The position numbers and the translations under genes are program-made. A stretch of DNA of 64,000 bases, taken from positions 319,696,128 to 319,760,127 of the forward strand of contig JAVHZZ010000004.1 in assembly GCA_036250195.1 (NCBI GenBank), in the 5' to 3' direction. The DNA is from Mixophyes australis. Taxonomy: Eukaryota; Chordata; Amphibia; Anura; Limnodynastidae. Below the pieces are notes generated by a model. It saw only the letters and a list, made by a program, of their open reading frames with translations, was not told where the DNA came from and did no database searches. This document shows positions 10,901 through 22,084 of the stretch, one piece after another; positions within the stretch are counted from its first letter, which is position 1; each line of letters opens with the position of its first letter.

Positions 10901-12060
10901 TTAAACAAGCTCTTCTACTTGTATGACCTCCTGGTAGAGCTTCTGAATTAACTTCACTCGAAACACTTCTGCCATTAAAGGAGACAGAGTAGCATGTGAA
11001 CTGACCAACAGTGAAGTGCAGATATTGGGATACACATTTTTTGCTGAGGAATCACAACTTTCTATTTCCTGATAGACATTTTTTAACAAATCTTCACTGT
11101 TTTTGGGTGGGTAAGACTGAACAAAAGCAGTACTGATTCCTGACACAACTGGCTCAGAATCCTCAGATCTTACTCCCATAACTCCCCTCCACATGGGACA
11201 TTGTTCAGGTGTCTTTAGATCACATTTAAGAAGATAATTCAAATGGAAGTTTTTTTACAAGTGTAGGGGAATTAAGATTCTTATAAGGTTCCAAAGGTCA
11301 ATCCTCCAGTTCATAGTTCTTCTGCTGGATCAAATACTGAAGGTGTCCTCAGTGAATTTGGATATTCATAATTTCAGGCACAGTGAATTCCTGTTCTTGA
11401 AATTCAACATGAGCTGATTGAACTGATTTATAGAATATTGGATGAATCTGTACTCTGCTAGGAAGTTCTCACCAAAAATCTATCATACAGACTTGTGGCA
11501 TCTTTTTAAATGGGCAAATAGTAAGTTTTACTACAGGACCTTCTAGATGTAAATATTGACTGCAATGCCACAGTTTTTACCCACTTCAAAATATTATTTT
11601 TGTTGTCAGTATTAGTTGTCATATTGTTTGGCTTACACTGGTGACATTACTCTTATGTCTCAATATTTTCATCCTGTCTGCAGCAGCCGGGACCAAAGAC
11701 CTGTCATATCCACATGGCATGATGGTGGATCAAATTGACAGTTAATTGACAGATATTGTTTGAATGCCTAATTAGTTCTTCCAGTCTGACCGTTTCATTT
11801 TATGTAGTGAGCTATGGAGAGGTGCGCAATACCAGGTTGCAAAAAGATTTACATATGGAATGTGAATTGAGAGCCATTGTTAAAGAAATACTCATCTGAA
11901 TGATCTTGTAATCAAAAGATTTCCTTCAAAAAGAATTATGCAGCAGTAGGCAAGGACTTAACAGAAATTAAGTGTGCCATCTTGATTAGTTGGTCAAATA
12001 ATGGACAGCAGCTCCAGCTAGTTACAACCTTGGAAGATTGGTTCTTCTGTCTGCAAGGTA
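10901..12060 (-). pseudogene. Decayed Gypsy chromovirus: integrase and chromodomain end
   Basis: Minus-strand translation in shifting frames gives an integrase core with KMAHLISVKSLPTAA (about 11936-11985) and NGQTGRTN (about 11769-11800), the latter matching the NGQTERVNQ motif of Gypsy integrases. Further along come chromodomain-like pieces: TVPEIMNIQIH, a stop, GHLQYLIQQKNYELED and PLEPYKNLNSPTLVKK (about 11420-11260). Then comes a 113-codon open frame (10901-11242) corresponding to the post-chromodomain tail. Many stops and frameshifts show a long-dead copy, older than the element at 15912-21893. No LTRs were identified. Confidence 0.65.
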
Positions 12061-12269
12061 GAATGAGACCTTTGATTAGGTTTCCTTCAATATAATCAAA
12101 CAAGACACTGAGTTCTGGCTTAGCTAACAAACATATTAGCCCAAGGAAAGTCTTATTGCCTTGGCCCCTTGCCATCCATTTGCAAATTCTTGTTGAATCA
12201 TGCAATGTTTGCCAAACTTGTTTTCTATCCATTTTATTCTGATATTGCACACTATAGGAAAACAACAAA

Positions 12270-14640
12270 CCTTAAACACATCACCTGTCTCCCATCACTT
12301 TCAAAGTCCTGTGCAATAAATATGGAAAAATATGCCCTTTGGAAAGTATTATTTGGCTGTAAGATACTACCTCAACCTTAATCTTTCTCCTCTCCAACAA
12401 CCTCAATCTTCTGGCAATAATAGAAATTGACGCTAACAATCAGATAACTGCTGCTCTTTCACACACACCTGGAAAAAAAAACGTAATAAGGAGTTCTATC
12501 AACTGTTCCATCACACAGTTTCCCATCTATTCAAGTACATACGATCTGGGTCTTTACCCTCTTCTCTCTGTGTGTTGCTGTGATCTATCACCTTCCCAGA
12601 TAACCACAACAGTTCCTTGAACATTTCTCTGCCTGGCTTTCTCATTTCTTATCCCACCATCATCTTAGGTGATTTCAACATGTGAATTGATGACCCTCAT
12701 TCTCCTGCTTTGAAATTACTTTCTCTAACCTCCCCTCTGGTCATCTCCCTGTGGACCAACTCTTCTACTCATTGTGATGGCAATTGCCTTGATCTTGTTT
12801 TCTTCAGACATTGATCAGTTACTGATTTTCTTTGCACCCTTTTTCCTCTCTCAGTCATTCAGTTGATCACCTACAATCTCTCCTTCACCACTTCAGTCTC
12901 TTATCACTCTAACTGAACCAAGTCTCCACAGAAACAAACTTTGCTTATATCCACAGAAATATCAGTTTTTGACCACTCTCCAACAACTTTTATCCCCAAT
13001 TTATCAATCCCCTGTCCTGATCTTCATTACACCCTAGCAACAGCCCTTGATCAAGTGCTTCCTGCTACTCTTTCTTCTCTGTGTTGACCACAATCTCTGC
13101 CATAATACACTAAAGTAATGCACTACCTTCAAATTGTCCCCAGAAAAGAGGACGTCATTGAAGAAAGTCTTCCATCTCTTATGACTTCCTCAAACTCTCT
13201 CATCTCTGATCTCAGCTCAGGCCATATGCCACTCTAAAAACACTAAAATCTCTTCACGATACTCCCACACAACCCATCTGACCATCACTGTCCAAGATCT
13301 TGCTTCCTACTTCAAGGACAAGATTAACAAGATCCAATATTAAATGGTATACTATTCATTGTTCAACAAAACAATTCCTTTCCTCTGGCATGTTCTTTTC
13401 ATTTGATCCCACAAATGAAGACGAAGTCTCTACCCTCTTCTTTTCATACCCCTCTACTACCTGTCCACTTGTCTCTATCACTTCACAAATCAGTCAATCT
13501 GTCTCTTGTGCTGATCACAGCCGTAACTAACATCTGCAATCTCTACTTCTCCACTGGTATCATTCCATCATTATTCAAAAATGCTATTATTACTCCTATT
13601 ATGAAAAAAGTAATTTTGGCCCGAATTCTACCTCAGATTACAATATAATCCAGCTCCCATGCCTTCTAAACTTCTTCAGGGACTTGCATATATTTTCCTT
13701 TCCTCACACAGCCTATTAGGCCATCTTCATCAATCAGCAATGATTTGCCCATTGGTAATATAAAGGTCACTAATCATTTAAAATTTTATCATGACATTTC
13801 TATTGTGTTTGACACTATTGGCATTCCTTAGGTCTTAAGAACACTGTCTTATCCTGGTTGCATCAAACTACTCCTTCAATGTTTGTCTCTCTGGATCTAT
13901 CTCTTCTCTACATGCTCTATCAGATGGAGCACCACCAGGCTCAGTACTAGGCACTCTACTCTTCTCTATCTATGCCTCTAATAAGCTCCTTGGGATTTCA
14001 GTATCACTTTGATGTGGATGACACCCAAATGTATTGATCCTCTCTTGACCATCCGTGTTAGCCCACCTTAATGAATGTCTTTAGAGCATTTCATCTTGGA
14101 TGTCCTCTCTCCAACTCTCCATTTCAAGAACTGAGATAATAATCTTTGGTCCAGTCTACAGTAGTTATCTACCTAATGTCTCTATTTCCTGTAATAATAT
14201 GACACTTCCCTTCAAGATCACTGTTTAGGTGTTGACCTTGACTTTGAACTGATGTTTGTTCCTCACATTCAATCTGTAACCGAATCCTGCTACATATATA
14301 TAACAAACAAAAATACCCACCTATTTCATACAAGACACTGCAAAGACTTTAATTCCTTCACTCATAATCTCCTACATTGGCCTTCCTTTAACCAAACGTT
14401 CACTCTTTCAATGTATTGTGAATGGAGAAATGTCATAGCAATACATTGAAGCTCCACTATGCTGGTCCCTACATTGGTTGCCTGTACTTTCTGTGCTTCA
14501 CAGAATCCAATATAAAATACTACTAACATACATATCCATTAACAAATCTGCACCAAAGTACATCTCTTCATTTGTCTCAAAATACCTCCCAACTTGTCCA
14601 CCAACTCTTTACTTACCTTGTTCTATGATATTTTTAGGGT
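12270..14640 (+). pseudogene. Decayed L2-type LINE
   Basis: The plus-strand translation is interrupted by many stops but keeps family landmarks in order. There is an endonuclease block with ILGDFNM and, about 40 residues on, THCDGNCLDLVF (about 12664-12805). A connector region follows. The reverse transcriptase has YHFDVDDTQMY (about 14008-14040, the (Y/F)xDD box) and SWMSSLQLSISRTEIIIFGP (about 14095-14155). The C-terminal LHWLPVLSVLHRIQYKILL lies at about 14468-14525, followed by the APKYIS block. The order and wording fit vertebrate L2/Maui elements. It cannot encode a working protein. Distances are stretched by small indels. Confidence 0.75.
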
Positions 14641-15911
14641 TGCACATACTTTGTATTTGTGATTTAGCTAAGAACAAACAAATTTTCTCTGTAATGAACC
14701 ATTTTTGGAAAAAGTGGACAAGAGCGAAGGCTGCAGAGTCCTATGATGGAAATACTGACTGGACCTCTGCTGTGTGTAGAAAAATAACTCTCTCCATGAT
14801 CATTTTATCTGAATTACCTTCCATTCTTTTAGTGCCATAGTTAAAGGTCCCAGGGCATCGGGCCACACATCAACATTCACCTTCCCTGATAATGCACACC
14901 ACACATAAATGTTTTGCCAGCATTGTCTGACTTCAAAACCAGAACGTTTGTCATAACTGCTAGATGGGCGATACCCATGCTTCAGTGATCACAAGTTGAA
15001 AAGTTTGAGCAAGAAACAAGCATTTGTGAGCCAATGAAACATAAAGACAGCTGGACCCCCACCAAGGTCTTCCGCCTGTTAGCTGTGGCTACCCCTGCTA
15101 GCACTATAGTTATGCAGTACATTCTTTTAAGTTCCTAAAACAACAGGAACAATGATAACAACTGTAGATAAAAAAGTGCTTTCCATTAATATTATATATA
15201 TAGGATAGGCATCATAACAAAACAATATGAATAGTCTAAGCAAATGTTATTACCTTGGAATATAGTTCTCCTTAAGCAACTGATAATAGTAAAATGGATA
15301 AAAATATCACCAGATTTATAACAAATAGGTGCATTGTTCTAAGATGTAGATGGGTGCTATAGCCCTTTATTCAATCTCTAAGCTTCTTCTTTTGGTTACA
15401 CACACATATTTGATAACCTTCAATCATCCAAATTAAGCCAAAATGTAAACAATATTATGTTATCTGAGAGTCTAGCAATATGTTTTTTCACATAGCACTG
15501 TTACACTAGAAAAGTATGTATCATGGAAGGAGAATGTTCCCCTGTCGTTTTCTACATTGTAGCAGGGGAGGATCTAAACTTTTCTTTTAGGGGGGGATGG
15601 TTAATCGATTAATGTGAACTCCCCCCCCCCTCTCCAGTCCTGACTGCTTCCCTCTCCAGTTCCGACTCCTTATCCCTCTTCAGTCACGACTCCTATCCCT
15701 TTCCAATTCTGACTCCTATAGGCCCTCTTACCTACAACACTATGGGTCTGATTCATGAGTGCATGTTTCTGCTAATTTTGAGTTTATCGTTCTAAAAATC
15801 ACTCTGCACGTGCTCAGTACCGGCAGATATGGTCGGTAAATCAGTCCTGCTCTGTGTGAAAGCGCATGGAAAGGGCTGTTACTACAGCCTACGAGAAAGG
15901 GGGTGTCCTGG
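14641..15911. other. Spacer with a possible hAT end
   Basis: No gene. CAGGGGAGGATCTAAACTTT at about 15563 resembles a hAT terminus, followed by a G-run and then C-rich text. Its partner end was not found, and the Gypsy element is inserted about 350 bp downstream. Confidence 0.4.
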
Positions 15912-16572
15912 TGTCACGGTTCTTACGAAGAGACTCGGCAGATGTACCGTAGTAAGAGTGGTAAATATAATAAGTAAAGGCAAAGAAGATGGTGCAGTTC
16001 GGTGTAACTCTGCAGACCACTATGTGGTGTTAAGTTCAGTAGAATGAGCGTCAGCTCTGTAGACAAACGTAGGGACGATGTCCGGAGATGAGCTTCAGCT
16101 CTGCAGGCCACTATGTGGCGGAGAGTCCAGTAGAATGAGCGTTAGCTCTGCAGACCACTATGTGGCGGAGAGTCCAGTAGAATGAGCGTTAGCTCTGCAG
16201 ACCACTATGTGGTAAAAAGTTCAGTAGAATGAGCGTCAGCTCTGTAGTCAAATGTAGAGACGATCTCCAGAGATGAGCGTCAGCTCTGCAGACTAGGATG
16301 GAAGAGAATAGCTGGAAGCTAACAGGAAGCCACTTCTATCACCAGGAGGTGACTCAAAGAACAGGCACTGTAGGTAAGGAGGAAGTGCCTTTTAAACTAA
16401 GCGCCATTAGAATCCACCAATGAGAGGAGAATAGAGGTTTTAAAGAAGCCGTCAGGTCTGCGCATGTGCAGACCCGAATCCAAGATGGCGGCGCCCAGGA
16501 CGGAGCGGAGCGCCGGAGCCAGGTAAGTCTGCCGGGTGTCGGGTGTGCTGCCCGCACACCCGGCGTGTGATA
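15912..16572 (-). repeat. 3' LTR of the Gypsy element, 661 bp
   Basis: On the plus strand it starts TGTCACGGTTC and ends GCGTGTGATA. It contains fewer copies of a roughly 47-bp internal tandem unit (GTCCAGTAGAATGAGCG with GCTCTGCAGACCACTATG) than the 5' LTR. The shared unique parts of the two LTRs differ at only a handful of positions by eye. Confidence 0.92.
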
Positions 16573-17113
16573 GTACCCCCCCTTTAAAGACGGGCACCGC
16601 ACGTTTATTGCAAGGTTTCAAGGGAAACTTCTTGTGGAATTTATCCAGCAGATAGGGAGCGTGGATGTCGGAGGCGCGAACCCAAGAGCGCTCTTCTGGG
16701 CCGAAGCCCTTCCAGTCAACCAAGTATTTCAAACCGCCTTTACAATTTTTTGAGTCCAAGATTTGTTTGAGTTTGAACTCCTCCTCTTGATGGGCCCCTG
16801 GAGTGATGGAAGGAGCTACTGATGTAAATCGATTAATTTTCAGAGGTTTTAATAGAGACACATGGAAGGAGTTGACAATATGAAGAGATACCGGTAAACG
16901 CAACTTGAAGCAGACTGGGTTAATGATTCCCGAGATACTGTATGGACCAATAAATCGCGGAGCCAATTTCATGCAGGGGACTCTGAGGCGTATATTCTTG
17001 GTGGAGAGCCACACCCTATCACCGACCTTGAAGGTGGGAAGAAATCTATGCCTTTTATCTGCAGCCAATTTGTAACGTGTAGAAGTCTTTTTAAGACGAG
17101 CTCTTACGTCCAA
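16397..17113 (-). pseudogene. Pol segment: integrase C-terminus and chromodomain
   Basis: A 238-codon frame containing the GPF/Y-like module of integrase (RFLPTFKVGDRVWLSTKNIR, then RFIGPYSI, then FHVSLLKPL). At about residues 111-166 (16783-16615) it has a chromodomain: KQILDSKNCKGGLKYLVDWK with FGPEERSWV. The aromatic residues of the methyl-lysine cage are only partly conserved in what I can read. In chromoviruses this module directs integration toward marked chromatin. The frame continues about 175 bp into the 3' LTR. It is out of frame with the preceding integrase segment. Confidence 0.85.
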
Positions 17114-17451
17114 ATGGAAAGGAATTTGTTGTATAGAGAATTGGCTGCGGGCACCTGGGTGGGTGGGAGGGGCGCAAATTCAGGAAGAGACGGATAATGT
17201 CCATAGACCACCAGGAAAGGGGATTTAGAAGAATATTCATGGAAGGCGTTGTTATGGGCAAATTCCGCCCACGGTAGAAGATCTACCCAGTTATCCTGGT
17301 TGGCGGTAGAAAACATCCTGAGGTAGGTCTCCAAATCCTGGTTCACCCTTTCGGTCTGTCCATTGGATTGAGGATGATATCCAGATGATAAACTCAGTTT
17401 GATCCCCAATAATTTGCAGAGAGCTCTCCAGAATTTGGAAACGAATTGCAC
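17104..17451 (-). pseudogene. Pol segment: integrase catalytic core, second half
   Basis: This frame supplies the second Asp (SDRGVQF, just upstream at about 17452-17463) and the Glu region (SGYHPQSNGQTERVNQDLE). It then reads WAEFAHNNAFHEYSSKSPF, typical of Gypsy integrases. Compared with the family, a few codons between RLHG and SDRG are missing, which both deletes residues and changes frame relative to the 17394-18149 segment. Confidence 0.85.
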
Positions 17452-18149
17452 ACCTCGATCTGACAGCCATGTAGGCGGAATATTTCCTTGACAAAGTGGG
17501 ATGCCAGGACTGGATAGGATGGAAGACCCTGAGGTGCCGTGAAATGGGCCATTTTAGAAAATCGATCTACTACCACCCATATGACGGTGCAATTCTTACT
17601 AGGTGGGAGATCGGTAAAAAAATCCATACTTATATGGGTCCATGGTTCATGAGGTATGGGCAATGGATGTAGTAAACCAGCGGGAGACTGATGAGTGGAC
17701 TTATTCTGAGAACAAACGCTACAGGCGGAGACAAAGTCCTTAACGTCAGTGTGAAGACTGGGCCACCAGTAGTTTCTGGATATCAATTCAATGGTCTTGC
17801 GGGCACCAGTATGTCCAGTGAAGATGGTAGAGTGATAATGTTTCAGCAGTCTATGGCGAAGATTAGGAGAGACAAAACTTCTCCCCGGTGGGGGTTTAGA
17901 GGGTTTAAGCTGAGTAGCTAAAACTAGGCATTTAGGGTCCAGAATGGGATGGACAGGATCCTCCTCCGTGACTTCATGAGTAGAAAAAGCACGAGAAAGA
18001 GCATCAGCTCTCTTATTCCTAATGCCAGGTTTAAAAGTAATGCAAAGTTCGAAGCGAGAAAAGAATAAAGACCAGCGTGCTTGTCTGGGGTTCAAGCACT
18101 GCGCGGTTTGGAGGTAGAGCAAGTTTTTATGGTCCGTGAAGATAGTCAC
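17394..18149 (-). pseudogene. Pol segment: RNase H end, integrase zinc finger, first Asp
   Basis: Begins with TIFTDHKNLLYLQ of Gypsy RNase H and the ADALSRAF box. The integrase His/Cys zinc-binding region follows (HTGARKTIELISRNYWWP with CSVC). Next is the first catalytic Asp in ISMDFFTDLPPS and the VVVDRFSKMAHF strand. It is in the same frame as the 18177-18776 segment; only a TGA at 18177-18179 separates them. The downstream end runs into the deletion near 17470. Confidence 0.88.
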
Positions 18150-18176
18150 TGGATGTAGTGCTCCCTCAAGGAGATG

Positions 18177-18776
18177 TCACCATTCCGCTAGTGCTGCTTT
18201 GATTGCCAACAATTCCTTATCCCCTATGGTGTAGTTCCTCTCAGCAGGGAGGAATTTTCTAGAGAAAAAGGCACACGGATGGAATTGGTTCAGAGGAGAT
18301 TTCTGTGAGAGGACGGCCCCGATGCTCATATTGGAGGCATCAATCTCCAGAAAGAACGGAGAGGAAACATCCGGTTGTTGGAGGATAGGTGCAGAGACGA
18401 AAGCTTTTTTCAAGAAGTCAAAGGCCTCGATCGCAGCTGAAGACCAGGATTTAGGGTTGGAACCCTTTAAAGTTAGAGCCACAATAGGTGCCACGATGGT
18501 AGAGTAGCCCTGGATGAAGCGCCTATAGTAGTTGGCGAATCCGAGGAAACGTTGAATAGGTTTCAGCCCAAGGGGAAGAGGCCATTCTAAAATTGCTTTG
18601 ACTTTATCTGGGTCCATTTCTAATCCGGATCTAGATACGATGTAACCCAGAAACGGCATCTGAGGGAGCTCGAAGAAGCACTTCTCCAGTTTGCAAAAGA
18701 GTTGATGACGTCGTAATCTGGAAAGAACTTCCTTCACATGCTTACGGTGAGAGGTGATGTCAGGAGAGAAAACCAA
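18177..18776 (-). pseudogene. Pol segment: RT end, connection and RNase H
   Basis: Follows the YLDD active-site box (codons at about 18780-18791, just outside the open frame). It carries VFSPDITSHRKHVKEVLSRL, the FLGY and FLGFANYYRRFI thumb motifs, and the RNase H start FFLEIDASNMSIGAVLSQ with KELLAIKAAL. It ends at a TGA immediately after LAEW. The codon position fits an original CGA changed to TGA by CpG deamination. Confidence 0.9.
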
Positions 18777-18818
18777 AATATCGTCTAGATATACACGACA
18801 CAGAGGTAGAGAAGATCT

Positions 18819-19934
18819 CTAAATATCTCGTTGATAAAACTCTGAAACACGGCGGGGGGCGTTGCACAGCCCAAAGGGCATTACAAGATATTCGTAATGC
18901 CCATCGCGGGTATTAAAAGCCGTCTTCCATTCGTCTCCTGCTCTGATCCTGATGAGATTATAAGCGCCCCGCAGATCTAGCTTGGTGAAGATCTTAGCTC
19001 CTTTGATGCGATCAAACAGTTCGGTGATAAGCGGAATGGGGTATCGGTTTTTAACTGTAATGGCATTTAACCCACGGTAATCGATGCAAGGTCTTAATGA
19101 TCCATCTTTTTTCTTAACAAAGAAAAACTCTGCTCCCGCCGGTGATGAGGAGGGTCGGATAAAGCCTCGGAAGAGGTTTTCTTTAACATATTCTGACATA
19201 GAAGAGGTCTCAGGTATGGAGAGTGGATACACTCGACCTCGAGGAGGTATTTTGCCCGACTGCAGTTCAATAGGACAGTCCCACGAGCGATGAGGCGGCA
19301 GATGCTCAGAGCGAAGCTTGTCAAAAACGTCTAAAAAGGAATGATATTGCTTGGGCAGAATGGAGACTTTGGTATTAGAGGAAGTAGAAATGGAGCCAAT
19401 AGGTTGGACCTGAGTCAAACATTTCAGGCGACAAGTAGGGCCCCAAGACAAAATCTGCGAGGTGGACCAGTCAAGTTGAGGGGAGTGCTGCTGAAGCCAT
19501 GGTAGACCCAGGATGACGGGAGTAGTAGTAGACGGCAGCACGTGAAAGGTAATTATTTCTCGATGTAATGCTCCTATTTGAAGGACGATGGGTTTGGTCT
19601 GAGTTTTCACGGTACCATTAGCTATATGGGAGCCGTCGATGGCCGTGATGGAAACAGGAATTTCTAATGGTACAGTTGGTATAGAAACATGCGAAATTAA
19701 AGAGAAAGAGATAAAATTTCCGGCTGCTCCAGAGTCCAGCATAGCAGAAGTGTGAATGGGACCACAGGGACCGTGAATTGTAATAGGGAAGGAGCAGACA
19801 TTAGGAACACCAAAGGAGGGAGAGGTTTTGGAAAGCCCTAATCTGACCTCTCCGGAGCAGGTTAGGGTCTGGCATTTCCCGACCTCTTGGGGCAGGCATT
19901 CAGTAGATGATCCGGATCCGCACAATAAAGGCAC
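18819..19934 (-). pseudogene. Pol segment: protease and RT N-terminal half
   Basis: A 371-codon frame. Residues 66-75 hold the aspartic protease motif LDSGAAGNFI, with ILGLPWL at about 141-147. Reverse transcriptase follows, with KKDGSLRPCIDYRGLNAITV (about 276-295), the first catalytic Asp in TKLDLRGAYNLI (Asp320) and VMPFGLCNAP. The frame is lost at a G-rich run (about 18853-18859) just before the FxxFIN(D/E)IF region. A further 1-base change lies near 18790-18797 ahead of YLDD. It overlaps the end of gag in the -1 frame. Confidence 0.9.
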
Positions 19935-20782
19935 AACTTATTCCTTAATCTTCTATCCCGTTCCTCTGGAGTTAATCGAGAGCGCCCAATTTGCATGGGT
20001 TCCTCTATTGTTACCGGATGAGTGAACCGAGGTGCGAGTCTGGCGGAACTACGCCGAGAGGAATCCTTCTCTGAAGATCTTTCGCGGAAATGTAGATCCA
20101 CACGGTTACATAGCGAGATCATGGCATTTAAAGTAGTGGGGAGCTCTTGAGAAGCCAAAGCGTCCTTGATTTTGTCAGATAGCCCCTGCCAGAAGGTGGC
20201 TACCAATGCTTCGTTGTTCCACCGTAACTTTGACGACAATGTTTGAAATTGAATAACATACTGGGCCACTGAGCGAGATCCTTGACGCAGGCGAAGAATA
20301 CTAGATGCTGCAGAAGTAACCCTCCCTTGTTTGTCAAAAATCCTGCGAAAAGCGACAATGAAGGCAGCACTGTCCGCCAGGATCGGGTCATCAAGTTCCC
20401 AGAGAGGTGAGGCCCAGGCTAAAGCTTGACCAGAGAGCAAGGATATTAGGTATGCTACTTTTGAGCGCTGGGTAGGAAAATTCTGTGGTTGGAGTTCAAA
20501 TTGTATTGAACACTGGTTCAAGAACCCACGGCAGGTGGCAGGATCTCCATCAAATTTGGAAGGAGTTGGAATCCGAAGAGACGAATTGGAAGCAGCTGTG
20601 GGAACAGGTGCCGGTGAGCTGGCCGCTTGAACAGGTGGTGATGCTTGTAGTGAGTCAAAACGAACAGCAAGACTCTGGAAGCCCTGTAATAGCTGTTGTT
20701 GGACCACATCTTGTTGCTCTACCCGGTCGAGCAAGTGCTGAAGTATATCCTCAGCAGAGGGTTGCACGTTAGATTCTGTCAT
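19862..20782 (-). CDS. gag: Gag of the Gypsy chromovirus, 306 aa
   Basis: Nucleocapsid/capsid precursor. I chose the ATG at 20782, only about 30 bp inside the 5' LTR boundary, starting MTESNVQPSAED. Residues 10-45 look like a coiled coil (many Gln, Leu, Val), then a Pro/Ala linker. The retrotransposon Gag capsid region is at about 70-235 (KFDGDPATCRGFLNQCSIQF, then WQGLSDKIKDAL). A basic stretch is followed by one CCHC zinc knuckle C284-x2-C287-x4-H292-x4-C297 (CLYCADPDHLLNAC). The frame is uninterrupted, unlike pol. Pol overlaps its last 73 bases in the -1 frame, so translation of pol would need a -1 shift unless a base has been lost here. Confidence 0.9.
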   Translation of the reverse strand: MTESNVQPSAEDILQHLLDRVEQQDVVQQQLLQGFQSLAVRFDSLQASPPVQAASSPAPVPTAASNSSLRIPTPSKFDGDPATCRGFLNQCSIQFELQPQNFPTQRSKVAYLISLLSGQALAWASPLWELDDPILADSAAFIVAFRRIFDKQGRVTSAASSILRLRQGSRSVAQYVIQFQTLSSKLRWNNEALVATFWQGLSDKIKDALASQELPTTLNAMISLCNRVDLHFRERSSEKDSSRRSSARLAPRFTHPVTIEEPMQIGRSRLTPEERDRRLRNKLCLYCADPDHLLNACPKRSGNARP

Positions 20783-20814
20783 ATTAATGACAACGTTATT
20801 TGGCCTGTTCTTAC

Positions 20815-21893
20815 TGTCACGGTTCTTACGAAGAGACTCGGCAGATGTACCGTAGTAAGAGTGGTAAATATAATAAGTAAAGGCAAAGAAGATGGTGCAG
20901 TTCGGTGTAACTCTGCAGACCACTATGTGGTGTTAAGTTCAGTAGAATGAGCGTCAGCTCTGTAGATAAACGTAGGGACGATGTCCGGAGATGAGCGTCA
21001 GCTCTGCAGGCCACTATGTGGCGGAGAGTCCAGTAGAATGAGCGTTAGCTCTGCAGACCACTATGTGGCGGAGAGTCCAGTAGAATGAGCGTTAGCTCTG
21101 CAGACCACTATGTGGCGGAGAGTCCAGTAGAATGAGCGTTAGCTCTGCAGACCACTATGTGGTAAAATGTTCAGTAGAATGAGCGTAAAGCTCTGTAGAC
21201 AAACGTAGAGACGATGTCCGGAGATGAGCGTCAGCTCTGCAGACCACTATGTGGCGGAGAGTCCAGTAGAATGAGCGTTAACTCTGCAGACCACTATGTG
21301 GTAACAAGTTCAGTAGAATGAGCGTTAGCTCTGCAGACCACTATGTGGTAAAAGGTTCAGTAGAATAAGCGTCAGCTCTGTAGACAAACGTAGGGACGAT
21401 GTCCAGAGATGAGCGTCAGCTCTGCAGACCACTATGTGGCGGAGAGTCCAGTAGAATGAGCGTTAGCTCTGCAGACCACTATGTGGCGGAGAGTCCAGTA
21501 GAATGAGCATTAGCTCTGCAGACCACTATGTGGTAAAAAGTTCAGTAGAATGAGCGTCAGCTCTGTAGTCAAATGTAGAGACGATGTCCAGAGATGAGCG
21601 TCAGCTCTGCAGACTAGGATGCAAGAGAATAGCTGGAAGCTAACAGGAAGCCACTTCTATCACCAGGAGGTGACTCAAAGAACAGGCACTGTAGGTAAGG
21701 AGGAAGTGCCTTTTAAACTAAGCACCATTAGAATCCACCAATGAGAGGAGAATAGAGGTTTTAAAGAAGCCGTCAGGTCTGCGCATACGCAGACCCAAAT
21801 CCAAGATGGCGGCACCCAGGACGGAGCTGAGCGCCGGAGCCAGGTAAGTCTGCCGGGTGTCGGGTGTGCTGCCCGCACACCCGGCGTGTGATA
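20815..21893 (-). repeat. 5' LTR of the Gypsy element, 1079 bp
   Basis: Same ends as the 3' LTR but 418 bp longer because it holds more copies of an internal tandem unit of about 47 bp and a higher-order unit that includes GACGATGTCCGGAGATGAGCG. The segment next to the internal region (GTAAGAACAGGCC on the minus strand) should hold the primer-binding site, but I could not match a tRNA end. Confidence 0.92.
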
Positions 21894-22084
21894 CCTGGGT
21901 GGCGAAGGTGCGCTTTCACGAGGACAATGTACAGTAGGGGAGTGCTAAACTTGTACGCACACAGCCAAGGCCGTGGAAGTAAGCTTCCTCTCCTGCAATA
22001 TCTCTAGTCTAAGTTGAGACAACGGGTCAGCCAGCATTACAGAGAGCTGACCCGCCGACTATATACAGTGTCAAAAATATATGT

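Larger units (their letters stand above)
15912..21893 (-). mobile_element. Near-complete Gypsy chromovirus, 5982 bp
   Basis: Two LTRs bound a minus-strand gag-pol region and the whole is flanked by a perfect 5-bp TSD CCTGG (15907-15911 and 21894-21898). The order is gag, protease, reverse transcriptase, RNase H, integrase, chromodomain, which defines the chromodomain-bearing Gypsy/Metaviridae lineage. A purine-rich tract on the minus strand (G-run at about 16576-16582) abuts the 3' LTR. Gag is open. Pol carries at least two frame changes around the reverse transcriptase active site, one nonsense codon in RNase H and a small deletion in integrase. The copy is structurally complete but not autonomous. 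Confidence 0.95.
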
